From the NCBI RefSeq assembly GCF_014836415.1, contig NZ_JACSQY010000004.1:146520-210519 (forward strand): 64,000 bases of DNA, written 5' to 3'. Positions 8,764 through 18,043 of this stretch are shown here, piece after piece. Numbering within the stretch: position 1 is the stretch's first letter; every line of letters starts with the position of its first letter. The notes under the pieces are model-generated. The model saw only the letters and a program-made list of their open reading frames with translations. It did no database searches and had not been told where the DNA came from. The position numbers and the translations under genes were made by a program. The stretch is from Sporosarcina gallistercoris. GTDB lineage: Bacteria; Bacillota; Bacilli; Bacillales_A; Planococcaceae.

Positions 8764-9098
8764 CGTTTTCCCTCCTCAATCGATTTCATCTTTTCGTACA
8801 TATCAATCATCTCATTCGCCAACTCTTTCACTGTCATCGCTGTCATCAGATGATCTTGCGCATGAATCAGAATGACAGTTACGGTATTGACTTCTCCATT
8901 GGCTTCAGCTGTCAATAGCTTCGTTTGCTCATGATGGGCTAACGTGAATTCCTCATTCGCTTCTTCTATCTTTCTGCGCGCTTCTTCAAATTCATAGTTT
9001 TTCGCTAGCGCTATCGCTTCCATTGAACTGGAGCGGGCGTTTCCAGCATGCAAAATGATGGAAAACGAGAGCATCTGAATTTCTTCTACTGTTTGCAT
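8760..9098 (-). CDS. chbA: PTS IIA, lactose/cellobiose family
   Basis: A 112-residue helical IIA protein. It opens MQTVEEIQMLSFSIILHAGN and shows the A-H-H-E-Q-T-x-L-L-T-x-E-A segment near residue 52 and the active-site histidine in L-I-H-A-Q-D-H-L-M near residue 78. IIA proteins of this family form trimers and relay phosphate from HPr to IIB. It lies between IIC (2-base gap) and IIB (4-base overlap), giving gene order glycosidase, IIC, IIA, IIB. The reading frame and length match the family fully. Confidence 0.92.
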   Translation of the reverse strand: MQTVEEIQMLSFSIILHAGNARSSSMEAIALAKNYEFEEARRKIEEANEEFTLAHHEQTKLLTAEANGEVNTVTVILIHAQDHLMTAMTVKELANEMIDMYEKMKSIEEGKR

Positions 9099-9100
9099 AC

Positions 9101-10390
9101 TTATTCTCTCCCTGCCTGTTGTTTTAAAGCTCTAACTCCTACCATAACAAATGGGATGTAGATGGCTACGGCTATCGCGAAGTTCACTAGTTGTAATACA
9201 ATTCCACGCCAGCTTCCTCCTGTAACCAAATATCCACTTAAAATAGGCGGTGTCGTCCAAGGTATAATGGCAACTGTCTTTGGCACCAATCCCGTAGCTA
9301 AAGCGAAATAGGATATGATCGTCAACGTTACCGGAACGAGGATGAACGGAATCAGCATTGCCGGATTCAATACGATTGGTAAACCAAAAATTACAGGCTC
9401 GTTAATATTGAATAACGACGCAGGTGCTGAAAGTTTTCCGACTTCCCGGTATGGGTGATTTTTCTCTTTTCGAATCACAATGAAGATTGCTGCAATCAGT
9501 GCAATAGTCGTACCGGAACCTCCCATGAAGACAAAGGAATCCAAGAATGGCTTAGTAACCGTATAAGGTACATCAAATGCAGAGACACCGCTACTGAACA
9601 ATTCCAAGTTTTCTTGAATTAAAGGAAGGTACAATGGCTCCATTACAGATCCAATAATATTGGTCCCATGCAGTCCGAAGAACCATAATAAATGATTTAA
9701 GAAAGCAATTAAAATTGCGGCTGGCAATGTATTACCGAGTCCTTGCAATGGTTCTTGGATGACTTGAAAGATCACTTCAAATATACTAATTTCAGCAAAA
9801 ACCGTCATTAACGCTTGGAAGCAGCCGACTATAATTAAAATAATCGTCGCAGGAATTAAAGCTTGAAATGAACGAGCTACTCCTTCTGGAACACCTTCAG
9901 GCATTTTAATGGTCCATCTTGATTTTACTAGAATCCGGAATAATTCTGTCAAGCTAAGTGCAAGTACGATTCCGACAAATAATCCTTGCGACCCGAGCCA
10001 TGCAAAGTTCAAGCCCCAATCTTCCGTTACCGGAACGAGCATGATGTAAGATGCAGCCGATATCAGACCCGCGGATAAGCCATCCACTTCATAGGATTTG
10101 GCAAGATTATACGCGATTGAAAAGGCGACTAAGAGCCCTAAGACAGCAAAGGTCCCGTTCCATATACTGCCCCCAACCGCTTGCCAGTTCCCTTCACCTA
10201 ACAAGCCATTCATCCATTCAACAAAACTGAACGAGCCTAGCGGCGGAAAGTTATTGATCAGAATCGCAAACGATCCGACGATAATCAGCGGCATGATTGC
10301 GACGAATCCATCACGGATTGCAACAAGATGACGCTGAGCTCCGATTTTCCCAGCAATTTCAATGAACTTTTCCATGAACCTACCTTTCAT
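9101..10390 (-). CDS. chbC: PTS IIC, lactose/cellobiose family permease
   Basis: A 429-residue membrane permease with about ten hydrophobic helices, the typical EIIC length. Family motifs include I-G-x-Q-R-H-L-x-A-I-R-D-G near residue 15, N-H-L-L-W-F-F-G-L-H-G near 230 and F-N-I-N-E-P-V-I-F-G-L-P near 330; the last holds the sugar-binding Glu. It moves and, with IIB, phosphorylates the disaccharide. Two starts are possible: the ATG at 10390 with AAGGGGG at 7 bases, or M6 with AGGTAGG; the first is preferred. It follows the glycosidase gene by 12 bases. Confidence 0.93.
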   Translation of the reverse strand: MKGRFMEKFIEIAGKIGAQRHLVAIRDGFVAIMPLIIVGSFAILINNFPPLGSFSFVEWMNGLLGEGNWQAVGGSIWNGTFAVLGLLVAFSIAYNLAKSYEVDGLSAGLISAASYIMLVPVTEDWGLNFAWLGSQGLFVGIVLALSLTELFRILVKSRWTIKMPEGVPEGVARSFQALIPATIILIIVGCFQALMTVFAEISIFEVIFQVIQEPLQGLGNTLPAAILIAFLNHLLWFFGLHGTNIIGSVMEPLYLPLIQENLELFSSGVSAFDVPYTVTKPFLDSFVFMGGSGTTIALIAAIFIVIRKEKNHPYREVGKLSAPASLFNINEPVIFGLPIVLNPAMLIPFILVPVTLTIISYFALATGLVPKTVAIIPWTTPPILSGYLVTGGSWRGIVLQLVNFAIAVAIYIPFVMVGVRALKQQAGRE

Positions 10391-10402
10391 TTCTCTTCCC
10401 CC

Positions 10403-11704
10403 TTAAAATTGTGGTAAATGCTCTTTATGTGCTTCCAACAACTCATCCAACAAGATTTTACTTCCCTTTTCATCTCGTACTAATGGGTTCATAATCATTG
10501 CAGTATAAGCATCATTGTAGTTGCCGGAGATTCCAGCCTTAATGACGAGCTCTTCAAATGCCTTCATCTCGTAAATAACACCTTTTACTACTGGTGGCAG
10601 TGGCCCTACTGAAATCGGCTCCGGTCCATTTTTTGTAATGATACTATTCACTTCAACCACAGCATCAGTTGGTAAATCCGTGATCGCCCCGTTGTTAAAG
10701 GTGTTGACGGTTTGAATGTCTTTCCTATCATTATAAATGGAATCCATTAAGCTGCAGGCAACGTCACTATAAAACGCACCCCCTCGTTCTTCCAGCTCTT
10801 TAGGTTTATCTTGCAATTCCGGGTTTTTGTAGAGGTCAAACAGAGATTTCTCCAACTCTTGGACTTTTTCTGCACGTGTCCCATTCTCTTCAAATGCCTT
10901 GATATCTTTGGTAAGAACATCTTTTGTTTGGAAGTAATATTGGTGATAAGGATTCGGTAACAGTTTCGTTGAATCGATAAATGTACTGGACCAACCTAGA
11001 TTGACGATATTCGCTGGAGAATAATCCAACCCTTTCTTTAGCTTTTCCAATACTTCTTCTGTACGATCTTGACCATTGACCGTCACTTTTCTACCGAAGA
11101 CAAAATGGTTCATGCCGATGAATTCAATTTCCACATCATCTGGTGAAACATTAAGAATCTCAGCTGTGGAGTGGCGCATGTTGAACGGGATATTACAAAC
11201 ACCGATCACTTTCTTGTGGTCAGAATGCTTCAACAAGGCTTCCGTGATCATTCCAGCGGGGTTTGTAAAGTTGATCATCCAGGCTTCAGGACATAGATCA
11301 TGGATATCTGCAGCCAGCTCCATCATGACAGGAATCGTCCGGAATGCTTTGAAAATGCCTCCTGCTCCGTTTGTTTCTTGACCTATGAATCCGTGACTTA
11401 ACGGAATGCGTTCATCTTTTTCCCTAGCTTGCAGGCCACCGACACGGATTTGTGTGGAAACAAAATCCGCTCCTACTAATGCCTTTTTTCTATCCAATGT
11501 CCAAGTTAGTTGTATCGGCTTACCTGACTTCAAAATCATTCTTTTGGAAAGCTCCCCAACAATCTGCAGCTTCTCTTTCCCCTCCTCTATATCAACCAAT
11601 ACAATCTCCGTTACCGGAAAAGAGTGATGGCGCCGTATGATCCCCTCAATGATTTCAGGAGTATAACTGGACCCCCCACCGATGATGACAATTTTTAAAT
11701 TCAT
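10403..11704 (-). CDS. chbF: GH4 family 6-phospho-beta-glucosidase / diacetylchitobiose-6P hydrolase
   Basis: A 433-residue family 4 glycoside hydrolase. It opens MNLKIVIIGGGSSYTPEIIE with the NAD-binding G-G-G-S, then M-I-N-F-T-N-P-A-G near residue 145, G-V-C-N-I-P near 170 (Mn-binding Cys) and G-M-N-H-F near 200 (Mn-binding His). GH4 enzymes use NAD and a divalent metal to cleave phosphorylated disaccharides. ChbF-like activity on (mono)deacetylated chitobiose-6-phosphate fits the linked ChbG gene; a cellobiose-6P enzyme is the alternative. The longer frame start was rejected because AAAGGAG lies 9 bases before this ATG. First gene of the PTS operon, with a cre site 28 bases upstream. Confidence 0.9.
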   Translation of the reverse strand: MNLKIVIIGGGSSYTPEIIEGIIRRHHSFPVTEIVLVDIEEGKEKLQIVGELSKRMILKSGKPIQLTWTLDRKKALVGADFVSTQIRVGGLQAREKDERIPLSHGFIGQETNGAGGIFKAFRTIPVMMELAADIHDLCPEAWMINFTNPAGMITEALLKHSDHKKVIGVCNIPFNMRHSTAEILNVSPDDVEIEFIGMNHFVFGRKVTVNGQDRTEEVLEKLKKGLDYSPANIVNLGWSSTFIDSTKLLPNPYHQYYFQTKDVLTKDIKAFEENGTRAEKVQELEKSLFDLYKNPELQDKPKELEERGGAFYSDVACSLMDSIYNDRKDIQTVNTFNNGAITDLPTDAVVEVNSIITKNGPEPISVGPLPPVVKGVIYEMKAFEELVIKAGISGNYNDAYTAMIMNPLVRDEKGSKILLDELLEAHKEHLPQF

Positions 11705-11731
11705 TTTATAAGACTCCTTTACTTCAATATG

Positions 11732-11745
11732 TGAAAGCGGTTTCA
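11732..11745. promoter_or_regulatory. catabolite-responsive element (cre)
   Basis: TGAAAGCGGTTTCA matches the 14-base CcpA consensus TGWAANCGNTNWCA at every position. It lies 28 bases upstream of the GH4 gene start, so CcpA binding would repress the PTS operon when a better sugar is present. Confidence 0.9.
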
Positions 11746-11848
11746 AATACTGGCATTTATAAATTCCGAGAACTAGTTAGTACTGAACTGCACCTAGCAC
11801 CCTATAAAACTATTCTTGTTTTTCAGTACCTTTGTAATTCTTAAAAAT

Positions 11849-11863
11849 AATGTATCATACATT
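11849..11863. promoter_or_regulatory. candidate operator between GH4 and GntR genes
   Basis: AATGTAT-C-ATACATT is a perfect 7-bp inverted repeat with a single central base, placed in the divergent promoter region 120 bases before the GntR start. A GntR-type dimer would fit. The assignment is inference. Confidence 0.4.
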
Positions 11864-11982
11864 TAAATAATTGTATATAACAATAAATCAAAATACTTTA
11901 TTTGTAGTATCATATGAGAATCATTTGTTATTATTCCATTATTCTTGTACACTTTAGACATTATTACTGAAGGAGCATTGCA

Positions 11983-12711
11983 ATGGACAAAAACCAGGCA
12001 CTTCATGCATATATAAAAGAAGATCTACTCCATCGGATAAAATCAGGTACTTACAAAGTTGGCGATAGAATTCCTACCGAGCTGGAATTGTGCAAAGATT
12101 TCAACGTAAGCAGAACAACTGTGAGGACTGCATTGAAACAGCTCACAATGGAAGGTTATCTCGTCAGAAAACAAGGCAATGGCACTTTTGTCGCTGAACA
12201 AAAAGTGAAGCAAACTCTTTCTCATACGGTTGAACGATACAGCGATCAAATTGCAGTTCAAGGAAAAAAAGCAGAGATTTCACTCGTAAGCATTCAAGTG
12301 ATTCCTGCTACTGAATTGCTAAAAAATATTCTAAATGTATCTATCGATGATCCTATCCAATGCATTGAGAGAGTCCGAAAAGCAAACGGAGAACCTACTC
12401 AATACGAGGTCGCTTACATTCCGTGGAAAGCAGCTCCGGGTATTACAAAAGAACACGCTGAATCTTCTTTATATGAAACTCTGAAAAATAGTTATCACAT
12501 ACAAATTGCCAAGACTACAGAACATGTAGAAATTATATTCCCGGATGAACGGATCGCTCAACACTTGCAATACAAAAAAGGACTCCCGTGCTTCTACATC
12601 GAAACGGTAGCTGAAGACGTGAATGGGAATGTATTTGAATACTCTCGTTCTTACTTTCGAGGGGATAAGACAAACTTCGTGATAAGTCGCAATTACTTAG
12701 CAGAGGAATAA
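11983..12711 (+). CDS. GntR/HutC-family regulator of the chitobiose operon
   Basis: A 242-residue regulator with an N-terminal winged helix (residues 5-72; G-D-R-I-P-T-E-L-E-L at 28 and S-R-T-T-V-R-T-A-L at 44) and a C-terminal UTRA ligand domain (about 90-235), which binds phosphorylated amino sugars or sugars in this subfamily. GAAGGAG precedes the ATG by 8 bases. It is divergent from the PTS operon and followed by the chbG gene, so it probably controls both using the phosphorylated disaccharide or GlcN-6-P as effector. The exact ligand is not visible. Confidence 0.9.
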   Translation: MDKNQALHAYIKEDLLHRIKSGTYKVGDRIPTELELCKDFNVSRTTVRTALKQLTMEGYLVRKQGNGTFVAEQKVKQTLSHTVERYSDQIAVQGKKAEISLVSIQVIPATELLKNILNVSIDDPIQCIERVRKANGEPTQYEVAYIPWKAAPGITKEHAESSLYETLKNSYHIQIAKTTEHVEIIFPDERIAQHLQYKKGLPCFYIETVAEDVNGNVFEYSRSYFRGDKTNFVISRNYLAEE

Positions 12712-12739
12712 CGATTGGAACAAAAAGGGGGGATTACGG

Positions 12740-13447
12740 TTGAAAGTCCTTTTTAATGCGGACGATTTCGGACTTACTAAAGGCGTCACAGACGGCATTA
12801 TCCAAGCACATACAAACGGTGTTGTTCAGTCTACGACACTCATGATGAACGGACTTGCAACGGATTACGCCGTTGCAAAGGCAAAGATGCTCCCATCCTT
12901 ACAAGTAGGCATTCATCTCGTGCTTACGTATGGTAAGCCATTGAGCGATGATGTACCGACATTACTGAACGAGCAGGGTTCCTTTAAATATACAAATACT
13001 TTTAAACAAATGGAGCCTCCAAATATAGAGGAAGTGGAGAAAGAATGGCGCACTCAACTCGATGCGTTCCTTGCTACCGGTCTGCCACTTCACCATATTG
13101 ACAGTCATCATCATGTGCATGGCTGGCCAGTATTAAAGGAAGTCGTTCTTGCTCTTTCCAAAGACTATGACGTGCCTGTACGTTATACAGACTCGTTGAA
13201 GGATTACCCCGCTGTTCTTTTAACCGAGAATCTCTATCTGGATTTTTATGGGGATGGCATCCATAAAGATGTTTTCAAAAGTTTGGAGCTTTACAAAGGG
13301 AATTCGGTTGAAGTAATGACGCATCCAGCAATTGTGGACGATGATTTGAGAACGGTAAGCTCTTATTTAGATGCACGAGAAGAGGAGCTTTCACTTTTAT
13401 GTCATCTTGAAATCCCGGATTGGGTAGACTTAGAGATTGGGACCTGA
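12740..13447 (+). CDS. chbG: chitooligosaccharide deacetylase, YdjC/ChbG family
   Basis: A 235-residue YdjC-fold protein. It starts at TTG (12740) after an AAAGGGGGG ribosome site and reads KVLFNADDFGLTKGVTDGI. The metal-binding and catalytic residues are visible: A-D-D-F-G (Asp pair), G-I-H-L-V-L near residue 58, and H-H-I-D-S-H-H-H-V-H near 118. ChbG removes one acetyl group from diacetylchitobiose-6-phosphate so that ChbF can cleave it. Lying 28 bases after the GntR gene, it is likely co-transcribed with it. Its presence is the main reason to assign the PTS operon to chitobiose. Confidence 0.9.
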   Translation: MKVLFNADDFGLTKGVTDGIIQAHTNGVVQSTTLMMNGLATDYAVAKAKMLPSLQVGIHLVLTYGKPLSDDVPTLLNEQGSFKYTNTFKQMEPPNIEEVEKEWRTQLDAFLATGLPLHHIDSHHHVHGWPVLKEVVLALSKDYDVPVRYTDSLKDYPAVLLTENLYLDFYGDGIHKDVFKSLELYKGNSVEVMTHPAIVDDDLRTVSSYLDAREEELSLLCHLEIPDWVDLEIGT

Positions 13448-13475
13448 TTTATTTTTACGTTTTGTAACCAAAAAA

Positions 13476-13526
13476 GGCTGCAACTATCCCCGAAGGAGAA
13501 CGGGGTCGGTTGCAGTCTTCTTTTTT
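13476..13526 (+). terminator. rho-independent terminator after chbG
   Basis: A long stem combines GCTGCAAC / GTTGCAG with an inner CCCCG / CGGGG, ending in CTTCTTTTTT. Confidence 0.85.
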
Positions 13527-13583
13527 CTGATCCTTCTTCTACGTTCCAATTGCTTACTAGTAAAAGATGGTTAACGAAAAAGG

Positions 13584-14564
13584 TCATTTCACTTCTTTTG
13601 CACAAACAGCCAATGTCTTTCTAATTTCAGCCCGAACGTCGTCTTCCTGATATCTCAAAACCGGCATCGTCTCTTGCGGATCAATGAAAGCATCACGATT
13701 CTGCATTTCGATCTGTTTTCCCATATGGATCGCATGCTCTTTCCCTTTTGCTGCAACCGCTTCATCCATTTTTTCAGAAGAGGGTTTCAATTGGTCCAAG
13801 GCAGCTGTTTCAATCGTCGTATCTGTTTGTCCGAGACTTTCTGCAATCATTTTGTAGAACTCTTCGTACTTCATATTGATCCCAGAGATGGCATACGTCG
13901 CGCGGTGCTCCCCATGTTCCAAGGCACCGACTGCCGCTTCCGCCACTTGCTTCGTGGTCACCATTGCAGTCCCGCCGGCAGGAACTTTCACTACATCCAT
14001 CCCTTGAACCCGGGGGAAGAAGCTTTTCCAAAGCGGCGTCCTCTGTGGCATCGTTCCAAATATGTACGGCAGTCGAAGCGACATGACATCCATCGCTCCT
14101 TCACCTTCCATGAACGCGATTTCTTCCTGCAGCAATCTCGTTTTGACATAAGGCTGCTCCTGCAAATTCAGATCAGGCCACATGCTTGCAGTCTCCGTAT
14201 GATACGACCCGAAAATTACGAACTTCGTCATGCCCGACTTCCGTGCCAAGTGCGCAAGCCTTTGTGTCGGCAAGACATTGTTTTCATAATAGAATCTCAT
14301 AGCAGGTGCTTTAGGAAGTGTCCGCTCATCCAAACCAGCAGCATACACAAACGCATCTTTTCCTTGCAATATATCCATTACTTGCTCATCTGTCATCTTG
14401 TTGATATCTCCGAGATATCGATCCTTCACTTGTTCGGGCAATACCTCAGCCATGACTTCTTCATTGCGTGCAATTGTAGACACTTCGTAGCCCTTGTTAA
14501 GTAATTCATGGACGGTTTCAAGCCCTAGCAAACCGGTTCCACCTAACACAAATACTTTTTCCAT
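13584..14564 (-). CDS. NAD(P)-dependent epimerase/dehydratase family protein
   Basis: A 326-residue extended SDR. It starts MEKVFVLGGTGLLGLETVHE with the Rossmann motif G-G-T-G-L-L-G at residues 8-14, and V-Y-A-A-G and F-G-S-Y-H-T follow at about 73 and 118. The usual Y-x-x-x-K catalytic pair is not clear (Q-P-Y-V-K-T-R near 140 may serve), so it may be a nucleotide-sugar-independent oxidoreductase or a NmrA-like protein. Substrate unknown. It is monocistronic and convergent with chbG. The first 400 bases beyond its start hold no gene. Confidence 0.8.
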   Translation of the reverse strand: MEKVFVLGGTGLLGLETVHELLNKGYEVSTIARNEEVMAEVLPEQVKDRYLGDINKMTDEQVMDILQGKDAFVYAAGLDERTLPKAPAMRFYYENNVLPTQRLAHLARKSGMTKFVIFGSYHTETASMWPDLNLQEQPYVKTRLLQEEIAFMEGEGAMDVMSLRLPYIFGTMPQRTPLWKSFFPRVQGMDVVKVPAGGTAMVTTKQVAEAAVGALEHGEHRATYAISGINMKYEEFYKMIAESLGQTDTTIETAALDQLKPSSEKMDEAVAAKGKEHAIHMGKQIEMQNRDAFIDPQETMPVLRYQEDDVRAEIRKTLAVCAKEVK

Positions 14565-14965
14565 TCCGTATCACTCCCTTTTTCAAAATGCTCAAGTATT
14601 CTACCCTAATAGTAAGTGACGCAATCTAATTGCTGAATAGCGTACCAAAATAAAACGAGTGAAAAAAATCCCTTAATTGCTGAGATTGTACTGTTCCTGA
14701 CCTAGTTCCCTTTATTACGTAGCTACGTTGACATCTGGACGTATTTTCAAACCAATATTTTCTTCCACATTAAGAACCATTGAATAGAACTTGTAGCTGG
14801 AAGTTGGTTTATAATGCAATGCGGAACTGCGCGTTCCATTCAAGCGTTCTACACTAATTTCACACTCTTATGTTCTTTCGCTTCTCTCACACCTCTGCTA
14901 CTATGAATAAATACAAGGTATTAAACTCAAAAATTCCGTAAATTATAGAAGGAGCTAGATCCGAT
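14565..14965. other. intergenic region without visible gene
   Basis: A 401-base AT-rich gap between divergent genes. I see only a 12-bp palindrome, ACGTAGCTACGT at 14717-14728, and no convincing RNA or small ORF. It should contain promoters for both neighbours. Confidence 0.5.
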
Positions 14966-15862
14966 ATGTATTTAAATCTATCCACCCTCTTTCCTTCCTT
15001 TCAGATTTTCTCAAACAAACCAGACCATCATTCTCACGATGTATTTATCTTTAAAGATAAAACTTCATCCAATTGGATATCGATTAATAAAAAAGAAGTC
15101 TCCACCCGCGATTACGCATTATTAACAGCTGTTTTTGATGAGTTTGAAATACCTCATAAATCATCTGGAGATTCTGAACAAATTGAGTGGATTCGCTACT
15201 TGGATGGTTATGGATCCGCACCAATAAAGGAAGTTCTAGAAATTCGTACACTTCATCTTTCCTTTCCGAATGATCGTTGGAAAATGGATTCGTTAAGAGA
15301 AGCTGTTGAAGCCTTTTTTGGAGATGAGGTGATTTTACTGTGCCGCACAAATACTCTTGCATTGCTCATAGAAAAGAAATCATCATATCGTTATGGAATA
15401 GAAGATTTCACTTCATTCGTTGCTATTCTTGAAAGTGATTTCTTTATGAAGCCGAAACTATTTGTCGGCAAGTTCCACAGCTCAGATTCAGAATACCCAG
15501 CAAAAATCAACGCTGAATCATTTTATTTTTCAAAAGGATTGAATATATTACCTACAGAACAGATATATACAATGGAGAAAGTATTTCCATATTTACTGAT
15601 TGAATCCCTTTCAACGACTATGAAAAATACAATTACTAATGAGATACTGGGTCCCATAGAACAGGACATGGAAATATTGAAGACGATTCGTTATTTTTTC
15701 GAAAGTGGATTCAATGGTTCTATCACTTCCGAAAAACTCCACATTCATCGGAATACACTTAATTACCGTCTAACAAAGTTTCAAGATATTACAGGTATTT
15801 CTGTTCGCAATTTCGACGGAGCCTTAGTTGGTTACTTCGCTAGTTTACTATCAGTAAAGTAA
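14966..15862 (+). CDS. PucR/CdaR-type HTH regulator
   Basis: A 298-residue protein with a C-terminal PucR-type helix-turn-helix: [14 protein letters not shown] near residue 265 is the family hallmark. The N-terminal 240 residues are a variable sensing domain with no motif that I recognise. GAAGGAG precedes the ATG by 10 bases. In B. subtilis a similar regulator gene (yxkF, from memory) sits beside msmX; here the next gene is the MsmX-type ATPase, 109 bases downstream, so this protein probably controls the shared ATPase or sugar uptake. Effector unknown. Confidence 0.83.
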   Translation: MYLNLSTLFPSFQIFSNKPDHHSHDVFIFKDKTSSNWISINKKEVSTRDYALLTAVFDEFEIPHKSSGDSEQIEWIRYLDGYGSAPIKEVLEIRTLHLSFPNDRWKMDSLREAVEAFFGDEVILLCRTNTLALLIEKKSSYRYGIEDFTSFVAILESDFFMKPKLFVGKFHSSDSEYPAKINAESFYFSKGLNILPTEQIYTMEKVFPYLLIESLSTTMKNTITNEILGPIEQDMEILKTIRYFFESGFNGSITSEKLHIHRNTLNYRLTKFQDITGISVRNFDGALVGYFASLLSVK

Positions 15863-15869
15863 GATTCAA

Positions 15870-15904
15870 TGTGCACAACTTCAAACGTCAGATTATTGTG
15901 CATA
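15870..15904. promoter_or_regulatory. inverted repeat upstream of msmX
   Basis: TGTGCACAA at 15870-15878 faces TTGTGCATA at 15896-15904 (8 of 9 pairs). It could be an operator, or a weak stem at the end of the regulator transcript. Confidence 0.35.
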
Positions 15905-15971
15905 CTGTACATACCCAATTCACTTATTGAAAGGTATCCTAATATTAACTACACAACTAGGGGTGAAGGAT

Positions 15972-17069
15972 ATGGGAGAGTTAGTTCTTAAGAATATATA
16001 TAAAGTTTACGAAGATGACGCAATCGCAGTTTCAGACTTCAATTTGAAAGTTGAAGATAAAGAATTCATCGTTCTTGTAGGTCCATCAGGTTGCGGAAAA
16101 TCGACAACATTACGTATGATAGCCGGGCTAGAAGAAATTACGGACGGCCAGATGCTTATTGATGGAAAGGTGATGAATGATGTAGCTCCGAAAGATCGTG
16201 ACATTGCCATGGTATTCCAAAACTATGCGCTATACCCTCACATGTCTGTATACGATAATATGGCCTTCGGTCTGAAATTGAGAAAGTTTTCGAAAGATGA
16301 AATTGAGAAGCGTGTTAAAAACGCAGCAACTATTCTAGGATTGGAAGAGCACTTAACACGGAAGCCCAAAGCTCTATCTGGTGGTCAGCGACAACGTGTA
16401 GCACTAGGACGTGCCATTGTTCGAGATGCTGGTTTGTTCCTAATGGATGAGCCATTGTCAAACTTGGATGCCAAACTAAGAGTCCAGATGCGTGCAGAAA
16501 TAACAAAATTACATAAGCGGTTAGAAACTACTACCGTCTATGTAACACACGACCAGACAGAAGCAATGACGATGGCTACACGTTTAGTAGTTATGAAAGA
16601 TGGATTCATCCAACAGATCGGTACACCTAAGGAAGTGTACGAGAATCCAGAAAATGTATTTGTTGGTGGGTTCATAGGTTCTCCAGCAATGAATTTCTTT
16701 GAAGGGCAAGTTGTTGATGGGAATTTTGTAGTTGGAGAAACGGTTATAAAGATACCAGAGAGGAAACTAGCATTACTCAGAGAGCAGGATGAAATAAACA
16801 AACCGATCACTCTCGGAGTTAGACCCGAGCATATTTATGAACAAGCTGATTTGCTAAAAGCCTTCCCAGACTCCCATGTTAACGTTCAAGTAGACGTCGC
16901 AGAATTAACAGGGGCAGAGCTGATGGTCTATTCCTCCATAGGTACACACCCATTCGTTGCACGTCTGGGTGCGGATACAGATTTGCAATCTGGTCAGAAT
17001 GTGACGCTAGCCATTGATATGAATCGCGTACATTTCTTTAATGCTGAGACTGAAAAGCGCATTAGATAG
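15972..17069 (+). CDS. msmX: multi-sugar ABC transporter ATPase, MsmX/UgpC type
   Basis: A 365-residue ATPase, the same length as B. subtilis MsmX. It has Walker [10 protein letters not shown] near residue 37, the signature L-S-G-G-Q-R-Q-R-V near 134, Walker B L-F-L-M-D-E-P near 154, the H-loop T-H-D-Q near 191 and a C-terminal TOBE/MalK regulatory region. The longer frame begins before the ribosome site; AGGGGTG followed by MGELVLKN is the natural start. MsmX serves several sugar importers that lack their own ATPase. The importer operon on the opposite strand (23690-27203) has none, so this is its likely partner. Confidence 0.92.
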   Translation: MGELVLKNIYKVYEDDAIAVSDFNLKVEDKEFIVLVGPSGCGKSTTLRMIAGLEEITDGQMLIDGKVMNDVAPKDRDIAMVFQNYALYPHMSVYDNMAFGLKLRKFSKDEIEKRVKNAATILGLEEHLTRKPKALSGGQRQRVALGRAIVRDAGLFLMDEPLSNLDAKLRVQMRAEITKLHKRLETTTVYVTHDQTEAMTMATRLVVMKDGFIQQIGTPKEVYENPENVFVGGFIGSPAMNFFEGQVVDGNFVVGETVIKIPERKLALLREQDEINKPITLGVRPEHIYEQADLLKAFPDSHVNVQVDVAELTGAELMVYSSIGTHPFVARLGADTDLQSGQNVTLAIDMNRVHFFNAETEKRIR

Positions 17070-17093
17070 TTTATGTACTATCCATAGTAACAA

Positions 17094-17133
17094 AAGAACT
17101 CCACATTCTATTTCGATAGAATGTGGAGTTCTT
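17094..17133. terminator. bidirectional terminator
   Basis: A perfect 17-bp stem, AAGAACTCCACATTCTA and its complement, encloses the 6-base loop TTTCGA. TTTTGTT follows on the minus strand. It separates the convergent msmX and ROK kinase genes. Confidence 0.85.
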
Positions 17134-17139
17134 ACTCAT

Positions 17140-18024
17140 TCATTGCATACATCTGGCTAATGCACCACGCAGACCAGCTTCATCTTTAAAGATACTCTCT
17201 TTGATACATTTCTCTTTCCCCTTGAAAAGTGGGTGTGTAAAATGACTCGCCACTTCCTTGCGAACAGCAGTGACGAGTAATGGGTGCTTGTTAAATATCC
17301 CGCCACCCAACACGAGCGTAGTCGGATCTGCAAATAATAGGATATGATGGATTTCTTTTGCTAACGCAGATATGACCTCGCTCACGATTGATATAGCCCG
17401 CTCATCTCCCTCATAATATAAATTCATTATTTCCTTGAACGTTATATTAGGGTCATTAAATGTGACCACACCCTTTTGTTCAGTACCAGATCCAGAAACA
17501 TACTTTTCAAGCGTTTGACCGTCCGAATCCGTCAACGCGAAACCAATTTCTCCTGCCATGCCATTCCCACGAATGAATTGTCCTTCATTAATCGTACAAC
17601 AAGAAATTCCTGTACTCAGCGTCAAATAGACAAACGTTCCAGTTGCTGAACCATGTCCGACGTATTCTCCCCATGTCGCCATGTAGACATCATTGTCAAT
17701 CAGCACCGTTGTATCTGGAAACTCTTCAATCAACTTTTCCTTTACCGGGAAATTCCGCCATGGCAAGTTATTTTGATAGATAGCAATTCCGGAATCCTCT
17801 TCAACAATTCCTGGTAGTCCTACCGCAATGGCTTTAATTTCTTTAAAGCTAATTTTATTATCCGAACATATTTTCTCGAAAGATTCCAACAACGAGTAGA
17901 ATAACTTCTCTCCATCTTCTTTTTCACTTCGAATTTCATGATTTCCGATTAATGCGCTGGTTTCGTCGAATAGCGCGGTTGAGAGTTTGGTGCCACCTAT
18001 ATCAGCTGTAAGAAAATAGTTCAT
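17140..18024 (-). CDS. ROK-family sugar kinase (zinc motif absent)
   Basis: A 294-residue ROK kinase and the last gene of the amino-sugar operon. The ATP phosphate motif D-I-G-G-T-K-L is at residues 8-14 and the catalytic aspartate lies in L-I-D-N-D-V-Y near residue 107, followed by Y-L-T-L-S-T-G-I. The usual C-x-C-G-x-x-G-C-x-E zinc motif is missing, and the E-I-G-H histidine is replaced by Phe (G-E-I-G-F-A-L). In context it should phosphorylate free N-acetylhexosamine imported by the ABC system, either GalNAc or GlcNAc. The start has a GGGAGAGG ribosome site. Confidence 0.85.
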   Translation of the reverse strand: MNYFLTADIGGTKLSTALFDETSALIGNHEIRSEKEDGEKLFYSLLESFEKICSDNKISFKEIKAIAVGLPGIVEEDSGIAIYQNNLPWRNFPVKEKLIEEFPDTTVLIDNDVYMATWGEYVGHGSATGTFVYLTLSTGISCCTINEGQFIRGNGMAGEIGFALTDSDGQTLEKYVSGSGTEQKGVVTFNDPNITFKEIMNLYYEGDERAISIVSEVISALAKEIHHILLFADPTTLVLGGGIFNKHPLLVTAVRKEVASHFTHPLFKGKEKCIKESIFKDEAGLRGALARCMQ

Positions 18025-18043
18025 GCAGGACCTCTCCCATCTT

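Noticed and set aside
13674..14504. 276-codon plus-strand frame opposite the epimerase gene
   Set aside because: Antisense shadow with an abnormal Cys/His/Arg-rich composition and no ribosome site.
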